A stretch of 64,000 bases of DNA from Rosistilla oblonga (GTDB taxonomy: Bacteria; Planctomycetota; Planctomycetia; Pirellulales; Pirellulaceae), in NCBI RefSeq assembly GCF_007751715.1, contig NZ_CP036292.1:310001-374000 (forward strand), in the 5' to 3' direction. Below are positions 38,301 to 48,277 of the stretch, piece after piece (position 1 is the stretch's first letter; each line of letters begins with the position of its first letter). Below the pieces are notes generated by a model. That model had not been told where the DNA came from, ran no database searches, and saw only the letters and a program-made list of their open reading frames with translations. The translations under genes and the position numbers were made by a program.

Positions 38301-38340
38301 CCTGCCACTCGTCATCCTGCCACTCATCATTCTGCCAATC
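38301..38340 (-). repeat. Three inverted 15-bp units related to the 14-bp minisatellite
   Basis: On the minus strand the units read GGCAGAATGATGAGT, GGCAGGATGACGAGT and GGCAGGATGATGAG. They share the GGCAGRATGA core of the minisatellite but in the opposite orientation and with a 15-bp period. The two arrays could pair as a large hairpin. Confidence 0.8.
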
Positions 38341-38487
38341 GTCTAAGCGACTCGACCAGGCTGTTGATCCACGCAGTCGATCCCGTGCTCGAGGCATTGA
38401 GTGTTCATTTCTCACATGACGGTTTTGTTCATTAATGCCCGTCCTTCTCCCTCTTTTTTTGCCGTCGCTTTGTCGTCCTTCTCGATG

Positions 38488-39870
38488 TCACGGAATGATG
38501 GAGGATTTCAGATCGGGCGGTTGCAGGCTGGCAAGGAAATGCAGCAGGTCCTGCTGGTGAGCTTTGGGGAGTTGCAAGTACAGGTTGCGAGCTGCGGTCG
38601 CTTCGCCACCGTGCATGCGGATCGCTTCATCGAGCGAGTGGGCACGGCCGTCGTGCAGATAGGGTGCGGTCCCGGCGACGCCCCACAGAGGCGGCGTCCG
38701 CCATTCCTGTTGGATGTTTGTTGCGACCGTTTCGATGATGTCTTGGGTGAACGAGCCGAAGTACCCGCCGCTGCGAACCTGCTGCTCCGTGATGATCGTT
38801 TGGGGAAGAGCGGGGATCGGGTCCCAGAGCTCTGGTCCCATGTCGTGAAGTAACAGGTCGCTGTAGATGTCTTGGGCGGCAGCTAGCGTCTGGACGTGAC
38901 AGCGGTGGCAGTTGGCTGAACGGAAGGCGGTGCGTCCCGCGTCGACTCGCGATTGCAGAGCCGGGTTTGCCGAAACCTGCGGCCGTGGTGCCGGTAGGAC
39001 CTCTAGGAATTCGACCAGCTGTAAAATCTGCAGCCGCGTGATGTCTCGCGCCTCGCGATCGCGTGAGTTGTGAGGCCCGCGGATTTGGCTAGCGTCTTCA
39101 TGCTGAAGCCCAAGCTCGTTGGCGCAAGCGACTTCGACAAAACGCTTGAGCGTGGGGATCTGGCCGCGCCAACCAAATCGTCCCGGCTGTGTCGCTGAGA
39201 CCATCGAGACGCGGCCGCTGATACCATCGCCACTCGCGGCCTGGCTCTTGGCCATTTGCTGCAAGGTTTCCAGCGGAATCGCATCGATCTGTTTAACTCC
39301 GAACAGTGCCGGAGTGTTGCGTTCGCTCAGCAGTTTCCGATGCACCGCATTGGATTCGATTTCGTGAACCGGCCGCCGCCGCGCGAAGGCTCTTTTGCGA
39401 ACTCGATCGATCCGTCTGTCGCGGGTTTCCGAGCCGGTGTTGCTGCGAAGTCCCAGTCGCTCCAATCGCCACGCCTCGTATTGCGGACTTGTGCTGTGGC
39501 GTGGCAGCATGAAAAACATCGATCCAGGCCGCTCCAGCAGTCCTTGATGCTCGAGGTCGAGCGCCTCGCGATCCGCTGGTTGGGCGCGTTTTTTTGTCAG
39601 CAAGCTGATCAGTTGCACATTCCGTTCATTCCCGCTGGCGCCGCCTCCCGGGTGACATGCTGCACACGATTTCGCATTGAACATCGGCCCCAGTCCGTCT
39701 CCTTCGGGCGAATCGACCTGTCCCGCGGCCCACTGGCGTTCGAAAAGGTGACGGCCTGCGGATGCGTCGGGATTGGTCATCGTTAGCTTGGTCAGCGGAT
39801 CGGGAGCCGAGTGGTGCCAGCCGAATCCGCAGAGCGTCGACGCCAAGATGAAGAGGTGTGAGAGCGTCAT
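38488..39870 (-). CDS. Di-haem oxidoreductase (DUF1111/thiol-oxidoreductase-like c-type cytochrome)
   Basis: A 460-residue exported protein with a signal-like N-terminus (MTLSHLFILASTLCGFGW). Two haem c motifs are visible: SCAACHPGG near residue 63 and NCHRCHVQT near residue 341. MFNAKSCAACHPGGGASG and the later LHDMGPELWDP with TPPLWGVAGTAPYLHDGRA resemble the di-haem oxidoreductase (PF06537) family. It probably transfers electrons in the periplasm; the substrate is unknown. ATG at 39870 replaces an upstream extension lacking a signal. Confidence 0.82.
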   Translation of the reverse strand: MTLSHLFILASTLCGFGWHHSAPDPLTKLTMTNPDASAGRHLFERQWAAGQVDSPEGDGLGPMFNAKSCAACHPGGGASGNERNVQLISLLTKKRAQPADREALDLEHQGLLERPGSMFFMLPRHSTSPQYEAWRLERLGLRSNTGSETRDRRIDRVRKRAFARRRPVHEIESNAVHRKLLSERNTPALFGVKQIDAIPLETLQQMAKSQAASGDGISGRVSMVSATQPGRFGWRGQIPTLKRFVEVACANELGLQHEDASQIRGPHNSRDREARDITRLQILQLVEFLEVLPAPRPQVSANPALQSRVDAGRTAFRSANCHRCHVQTLAAAQDIYSDLLLHDMGPELWDPIPALPQTIITEQQVRSGGYFGSFTQDIIETVATNIQQEWRTPPLWGVAGTAPYLHDGRAHSLDEAIRMHGGEATAARNLYLQLPKAHQQDLLHFLASLQPPDLKSSIIP

Positions 39871-40153
39871 GTGCCGGTTTCCTGTCGCAGAGAGAAGGGC
39901 GGCGGCATCGTGAGTGCCGCAGCTTCGCCGTTCAGGTGAGCAACAGGCATGCCGTTTCAATCACCGGTTACCAGTTGCTACCAGCTGGTCCAGCCAAGCG
40001 ATGCGCCGAATTTTTCCGCTGGCCCGATCCCTCACCCCCAGCACGTTGCCGGTTGGCCGCTCCAGGTGTTGCAAAGTGAAGCAGCGTTGTAGCAATCTGC
40101 GCGAGGAGCTCTAGAGCTTCTGCCACGGGAGGACGATTATCCGCGTGGATACG

Positions 40154-40187
40154 AAAAAAGCCCTGGCTTCGCGGGGAAGCCAGGGCT
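40154..40187 (-). terminator. Rho-independent terminator of tRNA-Val
   Basis: A perfect 12-bp stem AGCCCTGGCTTC/GAAGCCAGGGCT with a five-base loop is followed on the minus strand by six T. It lies 27 bases downstream of the tRNA. The plus strand also has a T-rich tail, so it may work in both directions. Confidence 0.85.
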
Positions 40188-40214
40188 CTTTGTGTTTTTG
40201 TTTTGCGGACAAGT

Positions 40215-40287
40215 GGGCGTTGAGGGACTCGAACCCCCGACCCCCTCGGTGTAAACGAGGTGCTCTAACCAACTGAGCTAAACGCCC
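40215..40287 (-). tRNA. tRNA-Val (UAC anticodon)
   Basis: On the minus strand the 73 bases fold as a cloverleaf. The acceptor stem is GGGCGTT/AACGCCC, the D arm holds AGCTCAGTTGGTTAGAGC, the anticodon arm is CCTCG-TTTACAC-CGAGG with anticodon TAC, and the T arm is GGGGGTTCGAGTCCC. CCA is not encoded. UAC decodes GUA and other valine codons. Confidence 0.96.
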
Positions 40288-40416
40288 TTGGGGTGCATCG
40301 TTTGCGATGCGGGAATCGCGGCCGTTGGGCTGCGATCTGGGCCGACCGTCGAATCGGCGGTCGGTTGCTGAGTTATTGCTATCGGCAGCGTGTGGCCGAT
40401 TCTGAAGTCGAACTGT

Positions 40417-40611
40417 TTAGCCCGAAATCATGCGGTTGCGGCGGGAGCGGCGTTCAGCACGCAGGCGATTGCGGCGATTGATTTCGCTCGGCTTCTCGTA
40501 GAATTCGCGGCGTCGCATCTCTTTTTTGATGCCGCTGCGCTCAACCAGCTTGCGGAACCGACGGACAGCTTCTTGAATCGTCTCCCGATCACGGACAACC
40601 AACTTAACCAT
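40417..40611 (-). CDS. rpsU: 30S ribosomal protein S21
   Basis: A 64-residue highly basic protein matching bS21: [34 protein letters not shown] and an Arg-rich tail. It aids 16S rRNA interactions on the small subunit. AGGA lies eight bases before the ATG. It stands between the tRNA-Val gene and a 403-base gap. Confidence 0.96.
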   Translation of the reverse strand: MVKLVVRDRETIQEAVRRFRKLVERSGIKKEMRRREFYEKPSEINRRNRLRAERRSRRNRMISG

Positions 40612-41014
40612 TATTTTTCCTGCACATTAGGTTCGTGTTTCGCCCTCCAAAATTGAAAGGTTGGGGCTTTCGTCGGAACGGTCGATTCCAACGTAGCGAT
40701 AAACTTTGAGAACTCCCAAGCATACATCGCAAACAGCTAGGTCGGACATAGTAACAACCGATAACCTGCTTTGTCCACTGGACTTCTGCATTTTTAGCTG
40801 TATTCGTCGCCCTGGACCGGCGGGGTACTAGACCTCGCTGGATGGTGTTCTCTGTTTCATAAATCGGTCATTTTTGGGCAGATCATGACCCCCTTGCCGT
40901 AAAGCCTGCCAAAATCCCCTATTCTTCGCAGGCGTTAGCAGAGGAACAATCGGACCGGGGGGCATTTTTTGCTGTTCCAGCGGCCGATGAAGCCTTGCAT
41001 TAGGAAGGGGCACG
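40612..41014. other. Gene-less stretch between rpsU and a small gene
   Basis: These 403 bases are the divergent upstream regions of rpsU and the 74-codon gene at 41015. They probably hold both promoters, but I cannot pick out a convincing -35/-10 pair or a leader hairpin. No credible ORF. Confidence 0.4.
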
Positions 41015-41239
41015 ATGCCCGCCATTGATACAGCATTATCAGATTCCGAGGCAAGGATGTCCCCCGCAAACCCTCCAACTGCTGCGACGATGAAACCGGG
41101 CGATCTGCTGCACGACCTCGATCGTCGTCAGGATGATGTCTTAACCCAGTTGGATGAGCTGCAAGCCAAGCTCGACGGTGTGCTTGCCGAACTGGGAATC
41201 ACGGCGATGGGGGACGGCGATCTCGACGCGGCGGAGTAG
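41015..41239 (+). CDS. Small coiled-coil protein, function unknown
   Basis: A 74-residue acidic protein. Residues ~27-62 (DLLHDLDRRQDDVLTQLDEL, then LDGVLAELGI) form a heptad-like amphipathic helix. No domain recognised. A strong AGGAAGGGG lies eight bases before the ATG, which supports translation. Confidence 0.65.
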   Translation: MPAIDTALSDSEARMSPANPPTAATMKPGDLLHDLDRRQDDVLTQLDELQAKLDGVLAELGITAMGDGDLDAAE

Positions 41240-41258
41240 CCGACGCGAATTGCCCACG

Positions 41259-41286
41259 AAAAAAACGGCTCGATCGCTCGACGCCG
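41259..41286 (-). terminator. Rho-independent terminator of the PQQ-propeller gene
   Basis: On the minus strand, CGGCGTCGAGCGATCGAGCCG forms a stem with one bulge, followed directly by seven T. It lies ~70 bases past the stop of the gene at 41359. It could also serve the convergent small gene ending at 41239. Confidence 0.6.
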
Positions 41287-41358
41287 GTTTGATTTGATCT
41301 CGCTCGCGGCGACGCGCTGCCGCGCTAAATCGTCGGTTTGCTGCTCGGTAGGTCGGGC

Positions 41359-42684
41359 CTACTTGTAGTCGTCCGCGTCCAGCGAAACGCAAACGATCTC
41401 TTCATCGTTGCGAGCGAACAGATGTTTGCCGCTGTACGCCGGGTGCGACCAGACGACCGAGCGGCCGAAGCATTCGCCAGTCGGTTCGAGGACGTGGAAG
41501 CGGCCGATTTCGTTGTACTCTTTCGAATCGATCGCCGCGATGATCAGGTCGCCCGTCTCGCTGAACAGGAAGAACTGGTCGCCGTATTTGGTGACAAAAG
41601 CTGTGCCGTGTTTGGCGCGTCGCTCGCCACCGGTTGTCGGTGCAAAGGTGGTCCACAGTCGATCGGAGGTCTTGGTGTCGATCGCTGCGAAGTGGCCGAC
41701 TTGGCAATCGCTGCCGTAGATCACGCCGTCGACGATCATCGGCGTCGAGTTGGCGCAATAGATCGATGTCTTCTGCTCGCCGCGCCACAGTTCCTTGACG
41801 GTCGGTTGGTCGCTGCCCAGTTCCAGCATCACCGATTCGGAGCCGATCCCGCTGGCGAACATCAGGTTTCCGTCATGCTGCGGCATCGTGATCGACATGC
41901 CGTAGAGCGGGGTGAGGGGGACGTCCCAGAATGGCTTGCCCGTCTTGGGATCGAGGCTTTCGATTCCCTTGGGGCTGAAGGTGATCAGTTGCCGTGTGCC
42001 GCCGGCTTGGATGATGCGAGGCGGACAGTAACCGATGTCGTTGCCAACGGTGGGGCGTTTCCAGATCTCTTTGCCGGTCATCTTGTCGAGCGAGACGACC
42101 GATTGAGTTTCGCCGCCAACCATGCAGATCAGTTGATCGCCATCGACCAGTGGGTGAGCCGCGTGTCCCCAGATCGGGACTGCGGAGTTGAAGTCCTTTT
42201 TAAAGTTGCGCTGCCAGATCACGCTGCCGTCGGCAGTCGACAAGCAGAACAAGTCCCCTTCGGCACCGAGAGCGTAGACGCGGTCGCCATCGACGGTGGG
42301 TGTGCAGCGTGGGCCGGCCGGGTAGGAGATGCTGTAGGGGCAATCGTAGGCGTGTTCCCAAATCTTCTTGCCGGTCTTGGCGTCGAAGCAGAGGACGCGT
42401 TCTTGGCCGCCGAGGGTCGCTCGGGCTCCCGGATCGTTGACAGCTTCGCCCGAGGTGCGGACGTAATCGGTTACATAGACACGTCCATCGGCGACCGATG
42501 GCCCGGCGTAACCTCCCTTGATCGGCATCCGCCAGACGGTCTTCAGGCCTTCGGCGGGGATCGACTCGATCCATCCGGTTCCGCTTACGTTACCGTCGCG
42601 ATTTTCCCCCATCCACTGCGGCCAATCGGCCTGAGTTGGGATGGCGGCGGCCAGAGCGAGGCAGAGTGTCAGCAGCGATCGCAT
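41359..42684 (-). CDS. Secreted PQQ-type beta-propeller protein
   Basis: A 441-residue protein with a signal peptide (MRSLLTLCLALAAAIPTQA) and a PQQ-like eight-bladed propeller. Repeated blade motifs are visible: DWPQWMGENRDGNVSGTG at the start, RVLCFDAKTGKKIWEHAY, LSTADGSVIWQRNF and SLDKMTGKEIWKRP. No catalytic dehydrogenase motif is seen, so it may be a binding or scaffold protein. The frame extends 215 codons upstream without family features; the ATG at 42684 opens the signal. Confidence 0.85.
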   Translation of the reverse strand: MRSLLTLCLALAAAIPTQADWPQWMGENRDGNVSGTGWIESIPAEGLKTVWRMPIKGGYAGPSVADGRVYVTDYVRTSGEAVNDPGARATLGGQERVLCFDAKTGKKIWEHAYDCPYSISYPAGPRCTPTVDGDRVYALGAEGDLFCLSTADGSVIWQRNFKKDFNSAVPIWGHAAHPLVDGDQLICMVGGETQSVVSLDKMTGKEIWKRPTVGNDIGYCPPRIIQAGGTRQLITFSPKGIESLDPKTGKPFWDVPLTPLYGMSITMPQHDGNLMFASGIGSESVMLELGSDQPTVKELWRGEQKTSIYCANSTPMIVDGVIYGSDCQVGHFAAIDTKTSDRLWTTFAPTTGGERRAKHGTAFVTKYGDQFFLFSETGDLIIAAIDSKEYNEIGRFHVLEPTGECFGRSVVWSHPAYSGKHLFARNDEEIVCVSLDADDYK

Positions 42685-42736
42685 GGGGGAAGCTCCTTGG
42701 GAAGTGGTGGTTCGGTGTCGCGAGTGTTTACAAAAC

Positions 42737-42771
42737 AAATGCGGCAGCGTCCGTTGGTCGCTGCCGCATTT
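42737..42771 (-). terminator. Rho-independent terminator of eno
   Basis: A perfect 13-bp stem (AAATGCGGCAGCG/CGCTGCCGCATTT) with a nine-base loop lies about 105 bases past the enolase stop. On the minus strand it is followed by a T-rich TTTTGT. Confidence 0.6.
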
Positions 42772-42875
42772 GCGATTCACTATAGCTTGGCGGTCGCCGT
42801 GCGGGCCACCGCTTCGACGTACCAACGACCTGAATCGCCGATACGTCACTTTAGTCCCCCGGCTAGTCCGAGCGA

Positions 42876-44306
<1,431 letters not shown>

Positions 44307-44361
44307 TCACCAGTCGTCGCGAGGTGAAACGGCCGCAATTCGAACTCCTGGATTTGATTGC

Positions 44362-44985
44362 ATGTTTACAGGTCTCGTCGAACATCTCGCCACCGTCGCT
44401 CAGGTTTTGCCGCAGCCACCGGGCAAGCGGATCGAGGTCGATGCCGGCCCCGTCGCCGAAGGGGCTCAGATCGGCGATAGCGTCGCCGTCAATGGCTGCT
44501 GCTTGACCGTAATCGAGATCGACGGCCAACGGCTCGCTTTCGAAGCGGGCGAAGAGACGCTCAGTCGAACCGTTTTGGGAGGGCTGGTCGCGGGTTCGCT
44601 TGTGAATTTGGAGCGGGCGTTGCGAGCTGGCGACCGATTGGGCGGACATTATGTTTCCGGGCATGTCGACGCGTTGGGGCAGTTGATTTTGCGAGAAGAG
44701 GACCCGCCGTGGGCTAAACTGTGGTTTGGCGTGCCGCTCGAGTTGACTCGGCAGATGGCATCCAAGGGGAGCGTAACGGTCGACGGTGTCAGTCTGACGC
44801 TGGTCGACGTGCAGGACGACCGCTTCAGCGTGGCGTTGATCCCACACACATTGCAAGCGACGACGTTGGGCAGCCGCGCCATCGGCGATCGCGTGAATAT
44901 CGAAACCGACTTGCTGGCGAAATACGTCCAGCGTCAATTGGAAACAGAAGACAGATGGTCAACCGACAAACCGCCAGCTACCTGA
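44362..44985 (+). CDS. ribE: Riboflavin synthase alpha chain
   Basis: A 207-residue protein with the start [12 protein letters not shown] and two lumazine-binding repeats: [17 protein letters not shown] with [11 protein letters not shown], then [29 protein letters not shown] and [16 protein letters not shown]. It dismutates 6,7-dimethyl-8-ribityllumazine to riboflavin. Its last 31 bases overlap rsmA, so the two are translationally linked. No FMN riboswitch seen upstream. Confidence 0.95.
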   Translation: MFTGLVEHLATVAQVLPQPPGKRIEVDAGPVAEGAQIGDSVAVNGCCLTVIEIDGQRLAFEAGEETLSRTVLGGLVAGSLVNLERALRAGDRLGGHYVSGHVDALGQLILREEDPPWAKLWFGVPLELTRQMASKGSVTVDGVSLTLVDVQDDRFSVALIPHTLQATTLGSRAIGDRVNIETDLLAKYVQRQLETEDRWSTDKPPAT

Positions 44986-45866
44986 CAAAACGATTCCAGC
45001 AGACGGGCATGCGCCCGCTGTCTCGGTTTGGCCAGAACTTCTTGATCGACCTGAATCTCGTCGATCTGATCGCCGACAGTGCGGATATCGATGACCGCGA
45101 CCTCGTGCTGGAAATCGGTACCGGAACCGGTTCTCTGACCTCTCGCTTGGCAGCCCGTGCGGCGCATGTGATCACTGTCGAGATCGACACCAACCTGGCT
45201 CAACTGGCTGAGGAAGAGCTGGAGGATCTGCCAAATGTCACGATGCGGTTGCACGACGCGCTGAAAAACAAGAACAACTTCGACCCCGAGCTGCTGGAAA
45301 ACATCCGCGAGGAGTTCGACAAATTGCCGGCCAAGCGGCGGCGTTTCAAATTGGTCGCCAATCTGCCGTACAACGTCGCCACGCCGATCATCTCGAATCT
45401 ATTGCGCTGCGATCCGATCCCCGATGTGATCTCGGTGACGATCCAGAAGGAGTTGGCTGACCGAATCGTCGCTCCTCCAGGAACGAAGGACTACAGTGCG
45501 CTCAGTATCTGGATCCAGAGTGTCGCCAATGCAAGCATTGTCCGCACGCTGCCGCCGGGCGTCTTCTGGCCGCCACCCAAAGTCACCTCGGCGATCATCC
45601 GGATCGACACCGATGCCAATTTACGGGCGCGGATCGACGACATCGACTTCTTCCACGAGAAGCTGCGGGCGCTCTATTTCCACCGCCGCAAGTTCCTTCG
45701 CAGCGTCGTGCTGAGCGCGATGAAGGGCGAGCTTGATAAAGCCCAAGTCGATGCCGTGCTGGAAAAACTGGGCTTCAGCGGCGAGATCCGAGCCGAGCGG
45801 CTGACCGTCGCCCAAACGATCGAGTTGATCAATGAACTGGGGACCGCGGGCGCCGAGGCCAAGTAA
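44955..45866 (+). CDS. rsmA: 16S rRNA dimethyladenosine transferase
   Basis: A 303-residue protein. [13 protein letters not shown] is the RsmA N-terminus; [11 protein letters not shown] is the SAM-binding motif; [10 protein letters not shown] is the catalytic NLPY motif; [15 protein letters not shown] is the family's conserved proline-rich strand. It dimethylates two adenosines near the 3' end of 16S rRNA. It begins inside ribE in another frame. C-terminal residues carry a helical tail. Confidence 0.95.
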   Translation: MVNRQTASYLTKRFQQTGMRPLSRFGQNFLIDLNLVDLIADSADIDDRDLVLEIGTGTGSLTSRLAARAAHVITVEIDTNLAQLAEEELEDLPNVTMRLHDALKNKNNFDPELLENIREEFDKLPAKRRRFKLVANLPYNVATPIISNLLRCDPIPDVISVTIQKELADRIVAPPGTKDYSALSIWIQSVANASIVRTLPPGVFWPPPKVTSAIIRIDTDANLRARIDDIDFFHEKLRALYFHRRKFLRSVVLSAMKGELDKAQVDAVLEKLGFSGEIRAERLTVAQTIELINELGTAGAEAK

Positions 45867-46288
45867 CGCCGAGCGGTTTTCATTAGGGGCAGGGTGATGG
45901 GCTATCACCGCCTCACTGCACTCGCCCGGCGAAGCTGGGAGGGTCGGAAAACGAGCGTTTAGCAAGTTTTTCGGGGAGGGCGGTTCTTCGGATCGATCGC
46001 GTTCGATGTGTGCAGACTCCCCTCCCCGAACTTCGCTTCGCTGGTTCGACCCTCCCCTGTCAAACTTCGTTTGGGGGAGGGTGAAGTGTCGAACTGGCTG
46101 TTGCGTGTCGTCGCTTTGCGACTGCTGTCGTCGCCGCGCGACGCCTGAGGTTGTCACTCTGCACCAAAATTGCAAAAAATGAAGATTCTAGAAAAGAATC
46201 TTGCGAGATCGGCCGATTTGGCTGACTATTGGGATAGGTAGCGTACGCGCGGAGAGTTCTTGATTTGACAGCAAAGGCAACGGTTGCG
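45867..46288. repeat. Gene-less stretch with nested inverted repeats
   Basis: This 422-base gap contains nested inverted repeats: GGGAGGGTCG (45937) pairs with CGACCCTCCC (46049), TTCGGGGAGGG (45970) with CCCTCCCCGAA (46022), and ACCCTCCCC (46051) with GGGGAGGGT (46076), the last closing over CAAAC/GTTTG. It looks like a dispersed palindromic element. No credible ORF. Confidence 0.65.
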
Positions 46289-46888
46289 ATGAAACAGAAG
46301 CCAGGTAGTCCGCACATTTCACGATTTGCAGCGGTGGCTGTCACCGCGCTGATCTGCAGTTCGGGCGAGACCGCATCGGCTCACAGCGCTCCCGCTTCGG
46401 AGAGCAACGCGATCCAGCAGATCGAACGCTATTGTTCCAAGAGTTGGCAGACGGCTCACATGCCTCGCGATGAGTGGAACGATAGCACTCAGCAGGTGTT
46501 GGCGGAGTTGTTGGAGCGGATTCCGCGCGAGCGACTGACCGCGGCGATCGGTGCTTCGGCATCCGAGGAGCGTCGCGAGCTGAACCGATCGATCTGGCGG
46601 ATCGTCAAGCGTTGGGTTCGTCGTCAGCGGCACGCCCCGTTGGACGATTTCGATACTCCCGGCGTTGTCGACGATCAATCGTCGCGCGTCGACGACCAGA
46701 TCGAGCAGGTCTTGCGCGTCGCGTCGACTCAGTTGAGCGACCAGCAGCGGCGGATCATTGAGCTGCTGAAAGAAGGTCTGACGGTTGCTGAGATCGCGGG
46801 CCGAATGGATCTGACGCCCAGCCGGATCAGCAACGAGAAGCATCGCGCGATCAAGCAGATCCGTCGCTATCTGTGCGACGCTGCGTAG
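46289..46888 (+). CDS. Sigma-70-family (ECF-like) RNA polymerase sigma factor with unusual N-terminus
   Basis: A 199-residue protein. The C-terminal half is sigma region 4: STQLSDQQRRIIELLKEGL, then AEIAGRMDLTPSRISNEKHRAI. A degenerate region 2 is suggested by DEWNDSTQQVLAELLERI. Oddly, residues ~12-32 form a hydrophobic, signal-like stretch (AAVAVTALICSS). The ATG at 46289 is preferred over a TTG at 46265. No anti-sigma gene is adjacent. Confidence 0.72.
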   Translation: MKQKPGSPHISRFAAVAVTALICSSGETASAHSAPASESNAIQQIERYCSKSWQTAHMPRDEWNDSTQQVLAELLERIPRERLTAAIGASASEERRELNRSIWRIVKRWVRRQRHAPLDDFDTPGVVDDQSSRVDDQIEQVLRVASTQLSDQQRRIIELLKEGLTVAEIAGRMDLTPSRISNEKHRAIKQIRRYLCDAA

Positions 46889-47097
46889 GCCGCAGGTCTC
46901 TGCAAAGCTGTGGTCGGATCCGATTGCAGCGTCTTCATCGGCTGCGTCGTTGTTAGGACCGGTACGATCGCTATCGTCGATGGCGAGTTCGCAGCGGTTG
47001 GTTTGGGATTCGCCCGGTTTGCGGCAGCGACGCGACGTAGGGTTCGGGATAGCCGCCTTGTTTGGCAAATCCGTGGGTCCCAACCGTAGTTGCACCG

Positions 47098-48165
47098 ATG
47101 ATCGAAACCTTAGACGCTCCATTACAAGATACGCTCAGCCGCGAAGCTGAGGTTGCTTCTTCCGCCTCGCTCTCGTCCGAATCGGGGCACGCAAACGCTG
47201 GCGAAACCGCTGCGGCCAGTCTGCGAATTGGCCGCGAAGCGATCGAGATTCTGCAATGCCCCGGGTGCGGCGGCGCTTTGTCGGTCGCGGCCGATGCGAT
47301 GCAGTGCGACGCGTGCGAGCGAACCTATCCGGTCGCCGATGGCGTTCCGGTACTGGTTGTTCCCGAGAAGAGTCTGTTCGATATCGAGACGTTCACCAAT
47401 GCGGAGCCGACGTTTTTTCGGCCTGTCGGCAAGGTCCGTGAACTGATCAGTGGCTGTCTGCCCGATGTGACGTTAAACGTTTCATCGGACAAGGTTTACG
47501 CTCGGATGTTGCAGCAGATGCTGGAGAAGTCAGAGCATCCCGTGGTGCTGGTGATCGGTGGCGGTGTGATCGGCGGTGGGATGGATTGTCTGGTCGACGA
47601 TCCGCGGATCACGCTGATCGAAACCGACGCAGCGATCGCGCCGCGGACCAGTTTGGTCTGCGACGGACACGATCTCCCCTTTGCCGACCAATCGGTCGAC
47701 GCGGTGATCGTGCAAGCGGTTTTGGAGCACGTCGTCGATCCGCATCGCTGCGTTCAAGAGATTCACCGCGTGCTGAAGCCGGGCGGGTTGGTCTATTCCG
47801 ACACGCCGTTTATGCAGCAAGTTCACGGCCGGCAGTTCGACTTCACCCGCTTCACGCGGCTCGGCCATCGCCGCTTGTTCCGGATGTTCGACGAGATCGA
47901 GAGCGGAATCAGTTGCGGTCCCGGGACGGCGCTCGCTTGGTCGCTGCGATACTTTCTGCTCAGCTTCTTCGCCAGCGATCGGATGCGGGCTGCGGTCAGC
48001 CTCGCCTCGCGGTTGATGTTCTTCCCGCTGAAGTACTGCGACCGCTACCTCGTCGACAAAGCCTCCGCCAGCGATGCCGCTTCGGCGTTCTATTTCTACG
48101 GCAGTCGCAGCGAGACGCCGTTGTCGGATCGCGAGCTGGTCGCGTCGTATCACGGCGGGTTTTAG
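47098..48165 (+). CDS. Methyltransferase with Trm112-like zinc ribbon
   Basis: A 355-residue protein. CPGCGG and CDACER (residues ~54-80) are a Trm112/zinc-ribbon-like module, followed by YPVADGVPVLV. A class I SAM fold follows, with LVIGGGVIGGG in place of the usual acidic GxGxG motif, DLPFADQSVDAVIVQAVLEHV and EIHRVLKPGG. The substrate is unknown. ATG at 47098. Confidence 0.78.
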   Translation: MIETLDAPLQDTLSREAEVASSASLSSESGHANAGETAAASLRIGREAIEILQCPGCGGALSVAADAMQCDACERTYPVADGVPVLVVPEKSLFDIETFTNAEPTFFRPVGKVRELISGCLPDVTLNVSSDKVYARMLQQMLEKSEHPVVLVIGGGVIGGGMDCLVDDPRITLIETDAAIAPRTSLVCDGHDLPFADQSVDAVIVQAVLEHVVDPHRCVQEIHRVLKPGGLVYSDTPFMQQVHGRQFDFTRFTRLGHRRLFRMFDEIESGISCGPGTALAWSLRYFLLSFFASDRMRAAVSLASRLMFFPLKYCDRYLVDKASASDAASAFYFYGSRSETPLSDRELVASYHGGF

Positions 48166-48188
48166 GTTGGGGTCGTGAGGTGCGCTTT

Positions 48189-48256
48189 GTCGGCTGAAGC
48201 CTTGGCTCCAGCGCGGGGAGTTGCGTTTTGTCGGCTAAAGCCTCGACTCCAGCGCG
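48189..48256. repeat. Paired short dispersed repeat, second locus
   Basis: Copies at 48189-48215 and 48230-48256 match the pair at 20684-20742: GTCGGCTRAAGCC, a variable middle and CTCCAGCGCG. Here copies are 41 bp apart, downstream of the methyltransferase gene and downstream of the ABC ATPase gene on the other strand. Confidence 0.85.
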
Positions 48257-48277
48257 GGGAGTCGGGACTCGCAGTTG

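Noticed and set aside
37759-38415. 218-codon and 145-codon ORFs across the minisatellite
   Set aside because: The 14-bp period leaves every minus frame open, so long ORFs are expected; no start signals or independent support.
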